Assembly: GCA_023897205.1 (NCBI GenBank)
Contig: JAHWDD010000003.1
Coordinates: 2,111,665 to 2,175,664, forward strand
Origin: Exophiala sp. HKRS030
Taxonomy: Eukaryota > Ascomycota > Eurotiomycetes > Chaetothyriales > Herpotrichiellaceae
Length of the DNA stretch: 64,000 nt
Direction of reading: 5' to 3'
Shown here: positions 31,079 through 42,531 of the stretch, piece by piece
Numbering within the stretch: the first letter of the stretch is position 1
Layout of the letters: each line of letters opens with the position of its first letter
The notes under the pieces: generated by a model
What the model saw: only the letters and a program-made list of their open reading frames with translations
What the model was told of the DNA's origin: nothing
Database searches by the model: none
Program-made: the position numbers and the translations under genes

Positions 31079-33076
31079 ATGTTAAATAAGATCATTGTCA
31101 ATCAATACAACCTGTGGCTTGTCATCTTCGTTGCCCTGGGCACGATCTCGACAGCCTACGGTCTGGCCGTTATCGGCTCGACTGTCGGTCAACCCAACTT
31201 CTACACCTACTTTAATTTGGCCACGGCTGGCGAACCTGGATATGACCACACGACCAACATCATCGGCGCCCTGAACGGCGTCAACTCGGCTGGTGCCATC
31301 GCGGGTTGCATCTTCCAAGCATGGGCCGCCGATTACTATGGTCGAAAACGCACCTTGCAGATAGGTTGTGTCATCTTGATCGTCGGTGGCGCTCTTTGCG
31401 CAGGTGCCTACGACATGGCCATGTTCCTCGTCGGTAGATTCGTTGCCGGTGTTGGGGCTGGTATCCTCGCCTGTATTGTGCCCATCTACCAGGCCGAGGT
31501 TTCAACACCTGAAACCCGTGGCGCCATGGTCGTAAGTTACTCTACTCCTCGAGGCAGTGGTGCTACTGAAGTGCCTGCTCTCGTTGTGTACGCACGAAAC
31601 TTGCTAACGACAAACACAGTGTGTTACAGGAATTGTACGTCTTCGCGCCTTCCAGATCATACCGTGCGCCCCTTGAGCACAATGCTTTCCGTCCCTCCGT
31701 TCTGCCACGATAGACTAACGTCCCACAGATGTACGCTCTGGGCTACAGTCTTGCCGGCTGGCTCGGATACGCATGCTACTTCATGAAAGCCGACGATTCG
31801 GCTGCTCAATTCTCGTGGCGGTTCCCTCTGGCCTTCCAGATCTTCTTCCCCATCGTCGTGCTCGCCGGCAGCAGGTTGATCCCATACAGTCCACGATGGC
31901 TTCTCTCAAAGGGTCGACGACAGGAAGCTCTCGACATCGTCAAGCGTCTGCACAGAACCCCCTCGGACCCCGAAGACACCCATGCGCGTCAAGAATTCTG
32001 GCTCATGGAGAAACAATATGAAATGGACGCCTCCATGTCCTTTGGTACATTTGAACTCTTCAAGACGCCAGCCAACAGGAAGCGAGCACTCATGGCCTTC
32101 ATTCTCATGTGGGGAGATCAATTTTTGGGTAAGAAATCATTACACACCCCCTTCCAAAGGCGAATGACAATTGATCACATCACTGACCCTTCCTTTGCGC
32201 CGGCGTACGACAGGTATCTTCGTTATGACCAACTAGTAAGTTTTGCCCCAGTAAACCACCTTTCTAAACTTGGCGACCGACCTTGGAAACTAACCGGCGC
32301 TTTCTTTCCTCGACAGTGGTGTCCTGATCTACGCCAGCTTGGGACTCAGCGGCTCGATCCCTCTCCTGCTCAATGCATGCTGGACCACGCTCACCATCAT
32401 CGGCAACACCTGGACTGCCCTCTATATTGACCGCTTCGGCCGACGCCTCTTCATGCTCATCGGGTCGGCGGGTTGCATCGCCGCCCTGATCTTCCTGTGT
32501 TCCCTGACGGCGTCGTTCCTCAACACCACCAACAAGGCCGGGCTCAACGCGGCCGTCTTCTTCATCTGGTTCTACATCTTCTGGTGGTGCTTCTTCATCG
32601 ACGCCACCCAGTACGTCTACGTGGCCGAGATCTTCCCCAACCACCTCCGCCCCTACGGCGTCGCCCTGGGCCTGTCGGCCTTCTACCTGGCCAGCGAGGT
32701 CACCCTGGTCGGCGCCCCCGTGGCCCTCAACAAGATCGGCTGGAAGTTCTACCTCGTCCTCATCATCCCCAGCGCCGTCTACTGGGTCATCATCTACTTC
32801 TTCTTCCCCGAGACCAAAGGCCGCACCCTCGAGGAGATCGGCGACGTCTTCGGCGACGACCTCCACGTCGCCAGCCACTGGTACAACGCCTCGCCCGAGG
32901 AGAAGGCCCGCATGGCCGAGCAGGCCCTGCGCGAGACCGAGGGAGGCATCGTGCGCGAAAAGGGCTACCGCGGAGCCGACTCCGACCAGACTCCTCCCGC
33001 CGAGAAGGTCGTCCAGGAGGATGACGGCAAGACCGAGGCCGTCGAGACCGAGGACACCGGCGGGGCCGCCAAGTAA
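31079..33076 (+). CDS. MFS sugar porter (hexose transporter-like)
   Basis: Plasma-membrane sugar/H+ symporter family. Five exons, introns 31532-31619 (88), 31635-31728 (94), 32129-32213 (85) and 32236-32316 (81); 549 residues. Two are micro-exons: 31620-31634 (15 nt, CVTGI) and 32214-32235 (22 nt). Splicing gives GAMVCVTGIMYALGYSLAGW and DQFLGIFVMTNYGVLIYASL. Signatures: DYYGRKRT loop, PIYQAEVSTPETRGAM, DRFGRRLF and PETKGRTLEEIG; about 12 TM segments. The start at 31079 (MLNKIIVNQYNLWLV) is preferred over 30980, which lies in the CT-rich leader. The last exon is far more GC-rich at third positions than exon 3, producing an 867-nt shadow frame on the opposite strand. Specific sugar not determined. 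Confidence 0.92.
31620..31634 (+). other. 15-nt micro-exon of the sugar porter
   Basis: Encodes CVTGI between two canonical introns (ACACAG acceptor before, GTACGT donor after) and keeps phase 0. It completes the conserved segment joining TM4 and TM5. Confidence 0.82.
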
Positions 33077-33941
33077 ATCACGGAGTTGATCGGTTCTCCC
33101 CAGACGACTCGAAGCCTTACCTATTACCATCTATACCCATAACCCACCAAACCCCCCCATTGAACCAATGTCGCAATGGGCGTACACCGTTGCTGAAAGT
33201 GCAAAAGACTAGTCTTGTCTGCGGTGTGGAGATCCCAAAGACAAAAGAGACAAGGACAAGGACACCATTCCTCTAATCCCCTTGGAGGACGTGTCTTTTA
33301 TTAGTCATTTAGAGCCAGATCATACATAAGATCTCTTATATGTAGTAATCAAATCTGTTAATGGAACGAGCCGAGTTTCATCTGCTGTTGATTAGGTATG
33401 CGTTTCTGAACTATCCCGAGCTTACCTTCTCCCTACCTAGGTAGGTCTAGGGAAGACTCGCCCCTGGTCGGACTGTCTTCACAGACGCCAAACCTAGTTG
33501 ATTGATCACTAGAGCATCATGAATCCTGAGTGTGTCCGGACAAACTTCTCCTCGAAACTTGGAATATGACCTGCAAACGAAGATCGAAATATGGAAAGCC
33601 TTGAGTTACAGATAAATTCTCAACAGTGGCATGTTGGTTAATCCATATTGTGCAAGCCTGATACATGTACCTATCCTTCGATGCTCGAGGAGAGCAGACA
33701 CATCGCTCTGTACGAGGCTATGTCAACGCGTAAACTGCTAGGAGTAATCTAAGATATCAGTGGTAGTCGAACACTGGACTTCGTGGGAGAGACTGGATCC
33801 CTCTTCCTGTCTGCAGATAGTTCCACAGAGTAATTAATCCATCTCAAGTGCAGCGACATTCCCTCCCCTGCAGGAGCTCCGCACTGCTCGGAATTGCCAC
33901 ACCAGACAAATACTGATACTCATGTCCAGCAGTGTGGTATC
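33077..33941. other. Convergent 3' intergenic region
   Basis: About 865 bp between the 3' ends of the sugar porter and the methyltransferase. Contains a perfect 14-bp palindrome CCTACCTAGGTAGG (33432-33445). No gene seen. Confidence 0.55.
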
Positions 33942-35114
33942 TCAATCTTGCTGCATTTGATTTTCTGGTTGCAGACCCATCGGCTTTCGTCCGTAAACAA
34001 AATGGAACCTCATGTACAATTGCAAGGCGTCATCGGACAGCTCCTTATTCACATAGGCCATGAAAACATGGATGCTTTCGATATTGTACTTGAGAATCCT
34101 GCTATAATGCGCCAGCGTCTGTAGAAAAATGTCAGAAACTTTTGAAGAAGTCCGTAAGATACTCTAGATTTGTGTAGCTAGCTTCACATACAAAGGATGT
34201 TGTGGCCAATTTCATTTGCGATCTCAGGAGCTGTCCGATCTCGTGGAGATCCGAATTTTCGGTCCATTCCCCGATAGGTACCTTTCGTGTGTTAGAATCA
34301 CTTTAATGGGCAAGAATAAGAGCACACATTTCGAATGGTCTCTGTAACATCTTCGAACCCAGCATCGATCATCCATTTTCTGTGCTTGTGTGCGATGTTC
34401 AATGTTTTCCCATGTTCTGTACTTGCCGATTCAAGCTCCTGCATCCATTTTGCACAATTGGGGGCCATACCCATGTTGTTGGAATTGCTGTAGATCTGGC
34501 ATGCATAGTCTTGCGTCTCCATATAACCTCCAGGCTGGAGATTTTTGTATGCCTGCGCATAGAACTTTGGCCAATTTGCGAAAACTCCACACAACGCGCG
34601 GCAATGGATGAGGTCGAATTTCGTTTTGTAAGACCAATGATCACCCTCGGCATCCTCAACGTAAAAAATGACATTGGGAGGAACGCTAGTTGGTTGTATG
34701 GGCGATAGGTCGATACCTTGTACATTGGCAGAAGCGAATTGATCACCGAAATCTATGGCCCAGGCCCCTGTGCCAGTCCCGACGTCAAGAACTTGGTGCA
34801 AATCGTGAGATATGGGTGCAAGGTATAATTTGCCCTCGAGCAGCTTAGTGAAGAGTTGGTGCAGGATCTCTAATCGGTCTTGTTCTGCCCAGTCATTTGG
34901 AAGAAGGTACGCGCCATCCTTGACTCCGTGATATGTCCGTCCGTTCTCTTCACGAAACTCGAACACTGAGGAGCGAGCTGACTCCTCAAAGCCAGATTCA
35001 TCGCCGCTGCTGAGTTCCACGCCTGAACCTCTCCCTCCATCTCCCTGTGATTGGCTCAGAAACTATTCTGAATCGTAGAATGAGGCCACATACAAAGGGT
35101 TGGTCAGCCATCAT
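33942..35114 (-). CDS. LaeA/UMTA-like SAM-dependent methyltransferase
   Basis: Class I methyltransferase of the large fungal UMTA/TAM group that includes LaeA, a regulator of secondary metabolism. Four exons, introns 35045-35093 (49), 34282-34327 (46) and 34119-34191 (73, CTGAC branch); 333-334 residues. A small first exon (MMADQPF, either Met) is needed because the main exon has no ATG at its 5' end. SAM motif I is VLDVGTGTGAWAIDF; the acidic residue follows in GIDLSPIQP; DLIHCRALCG and LQPGGYMETQDY are the usual later motifs. The last exon gives the family C-terminus MRFHFVYGRKP. Acidic Ser-rich N-terminus. No secondary-metabolite backbone gene lies nearby, so a cluster role is not suggested. 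Confidence 0.87.
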
Positions 35115-36146
35115 GAAATCGGCATCATCACCAGCAGGTTGGTGTCCGTTCTCTTGATAAGTTTCTGCCGTGCTTCAAGCAGTCACTGTGCCAGGTTGAC
35201 TGAAGCAAAGCGAGAGTAAAATCCGTCAAGAAAGGGAATGGTTGCTGGGCTGCTGTGATTTTCTTTTTTGCAAACTTGAAGAAGGGGTAACGGGCGGATG
35301 GCGTAGAAGAAGTAGACAATACAAATGAAAGACATCTCGGGAAGCGCAGTCTCATGACGTGCACCAAGTGGCGCCTTCTCATGTCTGAGCTATTGTTAGG
35401 ACTTCAAGAGCAAGAGCGAGTCCTCGTCATGATCGCAGTGCTACATTCAATAACACGGTAAGGCTTTCCTAATATACCACATTAGTTAGGGGACTGCAAG
35501 AGTTGTGCTTGGTCAACGGCAACTCGAGTAAAACACAACAACAGAAATGAACTCGGTGGAAGATTGATGATTCTCATTTGACAATGCTGCCATCATTAAC
35601 AGCCACTACGTCGAGAGAGATCGATGGGTATATACACACTGCAGACACAAACCAAGTATGTAGATCAACGCGTACAGTTGGCACGTCCTAGGGTCTTAAG
35701 GAAGTTGCAGCTTTGTGAGCGGTTTCAGGTTTCTAGAAGAGAGTGTAAGTCATTATTGTCAGGTTTGAATCTCGGTGATCAGCACATGAATTCAGACCCC
35801 GAAGACAGCACATGTATCAATCACAAAGTCGACGGCTGTACGGAAGGACGGATGGTTGATACAGTACGGAATGAAGACGGAGTAAGTGATTGTCACCAAG
35901 CTCCAAGTCACGGGAACAAGCGGAAGTTGGAGAAATCGTTTATCCGGTCTCCGTCTGCGCCTCTCCGGATGAACTGATGTGCGCAGTTTGTCCGGTCAAT
36001 GGGAAAGCTTTCGCTTGATCTTTTGTGAAGCTGTTTCTTCTGTTTCGTATCCCAGAAATCCATAACATTGCTCCCTTTTCCCTGCTCCAGGTTCTCTTCT
36101 GCACTCAGTTCGCTCCTCTTCTCTACTCAGGTCAATTCTCGTCACA
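35115..36146. promoter_or_regulatory. Divergent promoter, methyltransferase / malate dehydrogenase
   Basis: About 1 kb between divergent starts. A 117-codon plus-strand frame (35624-35977) has no family resemblance and I do not call it. CT-rich sequence precedes the MDH start. Confidence 0.5.
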
Positions 36147-37447
36147 ATGTCTTTCTTCACACGACAGATGTTTGGCCAGGTCCAGCGCCGGGCTTTCTCT
36201 GCTTCCAGCAGACAGGTACAGTTCATCTGCATCAAACCATCAAGTGACATCTAGCTGATTATCGAGTACTACAGGCCTCCAAGGTTGCTGTTCTCGGTGC
36301 TGCTGGTGGTATCGGTCAACCCCTGTCGCTGTTGATGAAGCTGAACCCCCGTGTCACTGAACTCGCTCTCTACGATATTAAGCTCGGTCCTGGTCGGTAA
36401 ACGCCTCGACACATTTGAGGGGATGGAAAGGTTAACAAAGACGGTTTAGGTGTCGCCGCTGACATCAGCCATATCAACACCAAGAGCACGGTCAAGGGCT
36501 ACGACCCAACACCGTCAGGTCTCCGAGAATGCTTGCAAGGCTCCGAGGTCATCCTGATTCCCGCTGGTGTTCCCAGAAAACCCGGCATGACTCGTGACGG
36601 TGAGCAACATCGAACTTGTGTGGTGTGGAACCATGCTGATGCTTTCTAGATCTCTTCAACACCAATGCGTCGATTGTCAGAGACCTTGCAAAGGCCGCTG
36701 CTGATGCCGCACCCAATGCCAACCTCCTGATCATCTCGAACCCTGTAAGACATCCTGCGTGGGCAAAAGAAGGCATTATTCTGATAACAAGAAATTAGGT
36801 CAACTCTACCGTTCCCATCTGTGCCGAAGTCTACAAGAGCAAAGGCGTCTACAACCCCAAGCGTCTGTTCGGTGTGACCACTCTTGACATCGTTCGTGCC
36901 TCCCGATTCGTCTCTGAGATCAAGGGAACCGACCCTGCCAACGAGAACATCCCTGTTATCGGCGGTCACTCTGGTGTCACCATTGTGCCCCTGCTCTCCC
37001 AATCTGGTGCCTCAGACATCACTGGCGCAAAGCTCGACGCATTGATCCAGCGCATCCAGTTTGGCGGTGACGAAGTTGTCAAGGCCAAGGATGGTGCCGG
37101 TTCCGCAACTCTTTCCATGGCCATGGCTGGTGCCCGATTCGCCGAGAGTGTCCTGAAGGCTGCTCAAGGTGAGAAGGGCGTCGTCGAGTGCACTTTCGTC
37201 GACAGCCCCTTGTACAAGGACCAGGGTATCGACTTCTTCTCCTCCAAGGTTGAGCTTGGCCCAGATGGTGTTCAGAAGATCCACCCCGTCGGTGCGATCA
37301 GCAAGGAAGAGGAGAAGTTGCTCGAGGCCTGCCTCACTGGTAAGATCTGCTTGAAATTCAACTTTGTGGAAATTGTGACTAACATGATTTACAGACCTCA
37401 AGAAGAACATCGACAAGGGCGTCGAGTTCGTCAAGGCCAACCCATAA
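36147..37447 (+). CDS. MDH1: Malate dehydrogenase, mitochondrial
   Basis: NAD-dependent L-malate/oxaloacetate interconversion in the TCA cycle. Six exons, introns 36216-36274, 36393-36449, 36600-36649, 36745-36798 and 37340-37394 (50-59 nt each); 341 residues. Exon 1 is a 23-residue presequence, basic and Ser/Phe-rich, ending SASSRQ. The mature part begins [20 protein letters not shown] (NAD-binding). The substrate-binding loop [14 protein letters not shown] is formed across an exon junction. Catalytic His is in [13 protein letters not shown]. Intron 2 has the weak donor GTCGGT; the better GTAAAC four bases on would break the conserved [11 protein letters not shown]. Strong codon bias fits high expression. 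Confidence 0.96.
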
Positions 37448-38343
37448 ATGACTTGAGTTCTGGAGCGAAGACGCAAGTCGTGTGTACCAAAAATCAAGAT
37501 CTCACACCAGCAGACGAGGAAGAATCTTGCCTCAAACTGGTATTCTTGGTCGATAGAATATTGACCCTGACAATCGAAGCTTCTTCCTCGGTTTAATTTA
37601 CTTGTGTGTGATGCCATCGTATACATTTCCTGCCTGGCTTTTTTCCTTCGTTGTGATGTGCTCGGGACCAGGAACAGGCACACGACCATCCATTTAGTTG
37701 GGACTATGTTTTGCCTGACGAGGTAGGCCAAGGTAAGTAATGCCATCGGAGTAGGAACCTTTCCTGCCAGGCATCAATCAGATCTGCACCCAACAAGGCT
37801 GCCGCGCCGCCCACCTGGACAACCGAACATCCATTTTTCTGGATCTGCTTGGATCAAACACCAACCCAAAAGTCCTTTTGTTTTTGTTTTTCTTTGCACA
37901 ACAGAGAAGCCCGCTATCTGAACGACATGCATGCCCTTTATAGGAATTCCCAGCACGACAAAGGAATTGACTTGTGTGACCGAAGCAATCAATACCGGCC
38001 AGCAGTTACCAATAAGCAGCGGCTCGTCATGATTTCTATTTAACTACAAACCAGCCCACGTTCTTGCTTTCTTGACCTTCTCCAGACTTGTTCAAAGTTT
38101 TCGGATCATCTATGTTCTGAAAATAGCAGCCTCGTTCTCTCTTGGGCAGCGGTGTTGTGCTGGGTCACAATATCGGTATATCACTTCTTCAGTGCTCCAT
38201 GACACGTCGCCGTCATGCAGTGAAACTTTTTTTCCACATGCCCATGACACGCAAATCCCCTCCGAAATAAACACTTCTAACTGCGACTGTGTGAGGTTGC
38301 GGCAGACATATTTTCCCAACCAAGCGACAATTTTCCTTTCAAG
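37448..38343. other. Intergenic, MDH 3' flank and RBR promoter
   Basis: About 900 bp between two plus-strand genes. No coding signal beyond random frames and no striking repeat. Confidence 0.5.
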
Positions 38344-39849
38344 ATGTCTCAAAACTCCTTTACTCCCCCTGTGGACAGCGACGGTGACATCGTCATGACG
38401 GATGACAACGATAACGACCACCACCACCACCATCCACCAGCTCTCAGACGTCCTCATTCTCCTCTTCCAGCACCTTCTCGCGATTCCGCTGCACAGGCCG
38501 CGATTCCTGCCAACCGGAACAACAACCCACTGCTTCGTCTCTGGAGAATCACGGGCTATGGTGCCAACCCCGTCCCCAGCACACAGGGCCCACCACTGAC
38601 GATCGATGGCGTGGACGTTGCACCTCCGACTCACCAGGGAATACCGACGGATGCGATACTGCGTTTCTACACTCAGTCTCGCACTCCCGAGCCCGTCACC
38701 CGCCGCGTCGAGTCTCCACTTGTTGAGACCGAGCCCGGACCCCGAACGGCGCGCACCACCGGCACTGGGAGGTTTTGCGTCGCGTGCATGGACGAGTTGT
38801 CAAGCGACGAGTTCAGGGTGGAATGCGGGTGCCTGTACTGCGTGGGATGCCTCAACGCGGTCTTCCGGGCCGGGTGCGAGAGTAGGGCCTCGTTCCCACC
38901 GCGGTGTTGCGGGGTGGCGCTTCGCATCTCGGCGTGGGGATCGGTCCTCGAGGACGACGTGGTCCGGCGGTACAAGATGGTGGAGGCCGAGTTCGCTTGC
39001 ACTCGACCCCTGTACTGTGCGGCGGCCAGGTGTTCTGCGTTCGTGCCCGAGACCGGGTACGAGGGTCGAGCGGCCAGGTGTCCTGCGTGCGAGAGGGAGA
39101 CGTGCAGAGAGTGTCGGAGGCTCATGGATGAGCACGACGTCGAATTCCACCGAAACGACCCGCCGGGCCACCCTGGCCACCCCCTCTGCCCGAAGGCGAC
39201 CAAGGGCGAAAAGGCGCTGTTGAGATTGGGCAAGGAGAAAAAGTGGCCAAGGTGCCCCTCTTGTCAGACCATGATCGAACGCAACGAAGGTTGTGATCAC
39301 ATGGAGTGCGTCTGTGGCGTCGAGTTTTGTTACCGATGTGGCGAACTGTTCGACGAGGATGACTGGTGCGGGTGTGAGTTGAGGGGCCAGGCGGACAGCG
39401 AAGAGAACAGTGAAGATGAAGACGAGGAGGACGAGGACGAAGAAGACTCCGAGACAAGTGAAGATGGGGATGATGAGGAGGAGGAGGAGGAGGAGAATGA
39501 GGACGAAGATGACTCCGAGACAAACGAAGACGAGGATGATGATGATGATGATGATGATGATCAGGACGAAGAAGACGTCGATACAGATGAAGACGATGAT
39601 CAAGATGAGGACGAAGAAGATGTCATTGAGGAAGAGGACGACGAGTGGCCGGATCACCGCCTCGCCATGGACATCCGTCGTGGTGGTAGTGGTGGTGGTG
39701 GTGGATGTCTACACGACGAGGTGATGGACGGAACAGACGAGACTGGCATTTGTCATGGGTGTCTTGGGGACAAGGTTCTCTACACCTGTGCTTGGTGTAG
39801 GATTGAGTTGTGCGACGAGTGTCTCGATCGAGTGGCACGCAATGTCTAA
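38344..39849 (+). CDS. RBR (RING-IBR-RING2) E3 ubiquitin ligase with acidic linker and extra Cys cluster
   Basis: Single exon, 501 residues. Ubiquitin ligase of the RING-between-RING class, which passes ubiquitin through a thioester on RING2. RING1 begins CVACMDE (about 142) and ends in PPRCCG. The IBR spans about 215-285 with the CPACERETC core. RING2 is CPSCQTMIERNEGCDHMEC; its catalytic Cys is C317. Then comes an almost uninterrupted Asp/Glu tract (about 350-435) encoded by GAA/GAC/GAT repeats. A final compact cluster of three C-x2-C pairs (about 473-495: CHGC, CAWC, CDEC) may bind zinc. The N-terminus has a short poly-His run. Partners unknown. Confidence 0.88.
   Translation: MSQNSFTPPVDSDGDIVMTDDNDNDHHHHHPPALRRPHSPLPAPSRDSAAQAAIPANRNNNPLLRLWRITGYGANPVPSTQGPPLTIDGVDVAPPTHQGIPTDAILRFYTQSRTPEPVTRRVESPLVETEPGPRTARTTGTGRFCVACMDELSSDEFRVECGCLYCVGCLNAVFRAGCESRASFPPRCCGVALRISAWGSVLEDDVVRRYKMVEAEFACTRPLYCAAARCSAFVPETGYEGRAARCPACERETCRECRRLMDEHDVEFHRNDPPGHPGHPLCPKATKGEKALLRLGKEKKWPRCPSCQTMIERNEGCDHMECVCGVEFCYRCGELFDEDDWCGCELRGQADSEENSEDEDEEDEDEEDSETSEDGDDEEEEEEENEDEDDSETNEDEDDDDDDDDDQDEEDVDTDEDDDQDEDEEDVIEEEDDEWPDHRLAMDIRRGGSGGGGGCLHDEVMDGTDETGICHGCLGDKVLYTCAWCRIELCDECLDRVARNV
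39411..39645. repeat. Imperfect GAD-codon repeat encoding acidic tract
   Basis: Purine-rich tandem GAA/GAG/GAC/GAT codons inside the RBR gene, including a pure (GAT)n run near 39535-39560. Length polymorphism would be expected. Confidence 0.8.
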
Positions 39850-40040
39850 GAACGGCCGAACCGATTTTGAAGAGAGACGGATACCAAAGATTGAGACTCG
39901 AAACCGAGACCCATACTGGGACCTTGTACACTGAGAATCAACCTAAACGATACTTTTTGAGAATATCTGAGGTTCTATGAACATTGTGGATTCAGAATTT
40001 GTTTTTATCGTATTTCCTGGTCATGCCCGGTCCTTCTTTC

Positions 40041-40073
40041 TACCTACCTACCTACCTACTACCACTACTACTG
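40041..40073. repeat. (CTAC)n / (ACT)n microsatellite
   Basis: Tandem CTAC units followed by ACT units, ending just before the stop codon of the minus-strand reductase gene (its 3' UTR). Confidence 0.8.
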
Positions 40074-40074
40074 C

Positions 40075-41390
40075 TTACTCATCGGCAATCTTCAAAATAC
40101 TCTTCCCCAAGTTCTTACCTTCCAACATGCCCAAGAACCCATCAATGGCATTGTCCATGCCGGTGACGATGTGGTCGACGGACTTGAAGCTTCCGTCGGC
40201 GATCCATTTGGAAATGTTCTCGTCACGTTCCTGCCGCCAACGGGCGACGTTCTCGTCGAAAACGATGAACCCTTGATACCGGAGTCGCTTGCGGACGACC
40301 GAGCTGTAGTTCTTGAGGCCGTAGGGGGTGCTGGTGCTGCCGTTGTTGTAGGTCGAGATGGTCCCGCATGCTACGATGCGGCCAAAGTCTTTCATCTGCA
40401 AGGATCCGCCATCACCACGTCAAATCAGGTTAGGAGCTGTGTAAGATTTATCCAAGGAGAGACTGGTTCTGTCTGTGGAAAAGCTCACTCACATTCGCCA
40501 GAGCAATGTCGAGAAGTTCACCGCCCACGTTGTCGTAGCTGAGTTTGAGAGAGTTGAAACGTCAGCGAGGGCACTGAGGCCTCGGGGTGGACTGAGCTGT
40601 GGGGGACATGGACCACTTACTAAATATCCAACCCATCCGGAGCAAGCCTCTTGACGGCATCGGCCATATTTTCTTTCTTGTAATTGAATCCGGAGGTGAA
40701 TCCGAGCTGGTTGATGATAAAGTCGAGTTTCTTATCGTCTCCGACGGAGCCAATGACCTGGTTCGGGAGGAGTCAGTGTCGTTCTGATGATCATGACATG
40801 CGAAGAACAAGAAGAATGGACATGGATGTTGTTCATACATGGAGACCCAGCCGTACGGCAATCTGGCCTACGACTTGGCCAACGGCACCGGCAGCCGCAG
40901 ACACGAGAATCACATCTCCTTTCTTGGGTTGTCCGATTTCCAACAGAGAGCCGTAGGCCGTCATACCCGTCATGCCCAGCGGGCCCAAATGTGCCGTCAA
41001 GGGGACACCAGGTCTCGGAGTGATGACATCGGCCCTCTTAGCCTCGGCCTCATCCACGAAAGAGTACGACTCGGTGGAATGACCCCAGAGGAGGGCCAAG
41101 CTGCCTTGGGGGAATTTTGGGTTGTCGCTTTTCAAGACTTTACCGATGACCTGGACGGCGACGACGGGTTCACCTGGTGTCATGGCGGGACTGTAGGATT
41201 TTATGCTGAGGTCTCGCATGCGGCCTCGTTGGCTGGGATCGTACGTGGCATACAGGTTTTTGGTGGTGAAGCCCCCTTTGGGAGCGGGTGCGGACTCGTC
41301 AAAGGTGATGTCCTCGATGGTCAGATCTTTGCCTGCAACTGGCCAGCCATCGGGCACGGACTTGTACATGAATGCTTTGTTGGCGACCAT
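40075..41390 (-). CDS. NADPH-dependent MDR reductase (alkenal/prostaglandin reductase-like)
   Basis: Zinc-independent medium-chain reductase of the leukotriene-B4-dehydrogenase/2-alkenal-reductase group, reducing alpha,beta-unsaturated carbonyls with NADPH. Four exons, introns 40758-40838 (81), 40539-40620 (82) and 40396-40492 (97); 351 residues. The cofactor motif AAAGAVGQVVGQIA (about 168-181) precedes intron 1; exon 2 continues VIGSVGDDKKLDFI. Junction 2 makes DIYYDNVGGELLD, the family signature. Exon 4 has KDFGRIVACGTIS and RYQGFIVFD. The Cys residues of structural zinc are absent, as expected for the group. Convergent with the RBR gene. Confidence 0.91.
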
Positions 41391-42531
41391 TTTTGGGGGG
41401 ATTTCGTGCTTGTGAGTTGTTTTTTGGTTGGTATGAATAGATATTACCGTCAGAAGTACCGTGTTTTGGATATGAGGTTCGGTGGAGGGACTGTCCAGGT
41501 AGTTATACAGGAAAGGGAATTGTATAATAATGGAAATGGTGTGAATACTGATCTAGCTACGGTAGTAGATGTTGGCGAGTAGGAGTATCTGATGTCTATG
41601 TTCCTTGATGTCTAAACGTGTTTGTAAGCAAAAAGGATACAGTGCCTTAGTATTGGATCATTGAGCCTCGGTATACACGGTATTCACTCTGTACCGGACT
41701 CCCTCCCAGTCGTGGGTGAACGCACCATGCACCGCCTGATACGGAGCACCTGGAGATTACCGAGAATTCCCGTTAGATACTCGTACGTGCGTAGCAGCCA
41801 ATGTCTGTTAGTATGGATTATATCTTTGATAAAGAGGAGAAGATACCAATTTGTATCTGGCCAATTTCTGACATTTGACGGGTCTTTATTGGAGTCTGTA
41901 GCACCTAGAAAAGAAGGAGAAGAGAAGAAGAAGACATTCTGCAATAGATAATACTTTTTGCTCTGGACTAATAAATGGTCTAATAAATGGTCTAATATCG
42001 TCTCATCTCGTCTCATTTCATTTCCCTTTATTCTCCCTATCGATAACGGAGTCTCAGAGTCTCGCCTGCCCCTGTTGTCGGCCTTGCCTTAATAAAAACC
42101 AGCCCCCAATTCACCGCCAAATTAATCGCGCTTCCCAAAATCCCCTTCGCATTTATTAAACAACACTGTACAACGACAATCTGTATCTTTTCCAAAATCC
42201 ATGCTTCAAAGCTTCAACGACACGCGACGCGCTGATCTTGTCATATTCACAGCGCACATTTCGGCCACGGTAGGGGATATGGTCGTTGTCGTTCTCGATT
42301 CTTAGTTGTCAGTATCATTACATTTTGTTGTTTAAATCCTCTTTTGTGCCTGACGAATTCTGCTGGGCCGGTAATTGGCCTGTTTACTGCCTGCTCTTCA
42401 CTGTTTGGCGCCTCGCCTTCACTCTCAAACACCTGTTCGTTCTTTGATTTGCCTTGGTATTCGCTGTCATCAGTCTTTGCACTCCTTCTTGTTTGCCATC
42501 CAAATATCCCATGATTGTCGCGTCACAAGTC
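41391..42531. promoter_or_regulatory. Divergent promoter, reductase / CCCH gene, with short tandem repeat
   Basis: About 1.1 kb. AT-richer than its surroundings, with a 12-bp unit TAATAAATGGTC repeated twice (41969-41992) and CGTCTCAT-like repeats after it. Continuous open frame from 42454 suggests the CCCH start could lie slightly further upstream. No other gene seen. Confidence 0.5.
41969..41996. repeat. 12-bp tandem repeat
   Basis: Two perfect copies of TAATAAATGGTC plus four bases of a third, in the divergent promoter. Confidence 0.85.

Noticed and set aside
32264..33130. 288-codon minus-strand frame opposite the last exon of the sugar porter
   Set aside because: Arises from G/C third positions on the sense strand. 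Repetitive Gly/Val/Asp composition; no start context or family match.
33432..33445. CCTACCTAGGTAGG palindrome as a mobile-element end
   Set aside because: Single short palindrome with no partner repeat, target duplication or transposase; ACCTAGGT-type motifs are frequent in such genomes.
27278..35114. Possible secondary-metabolite cluster (SDR, sugar porter, LaeA-like methyltransferase)
   Set aside because: No polyketide synthase, NRPS, terpene cyclase or P450 nearby; these families are common singletons.
35624..35977. 117-codon plus-strand frame in the divergent promoter before MDH
   Set aside because: No family resemblance, no clear promoter or terminator context.
38800..39657. 285-codon minus-strand frame opposite the RBR acidic tract
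   Set aside because: Poly-Ile/Val/Phe product is the complement of GAD codons; not a gene.
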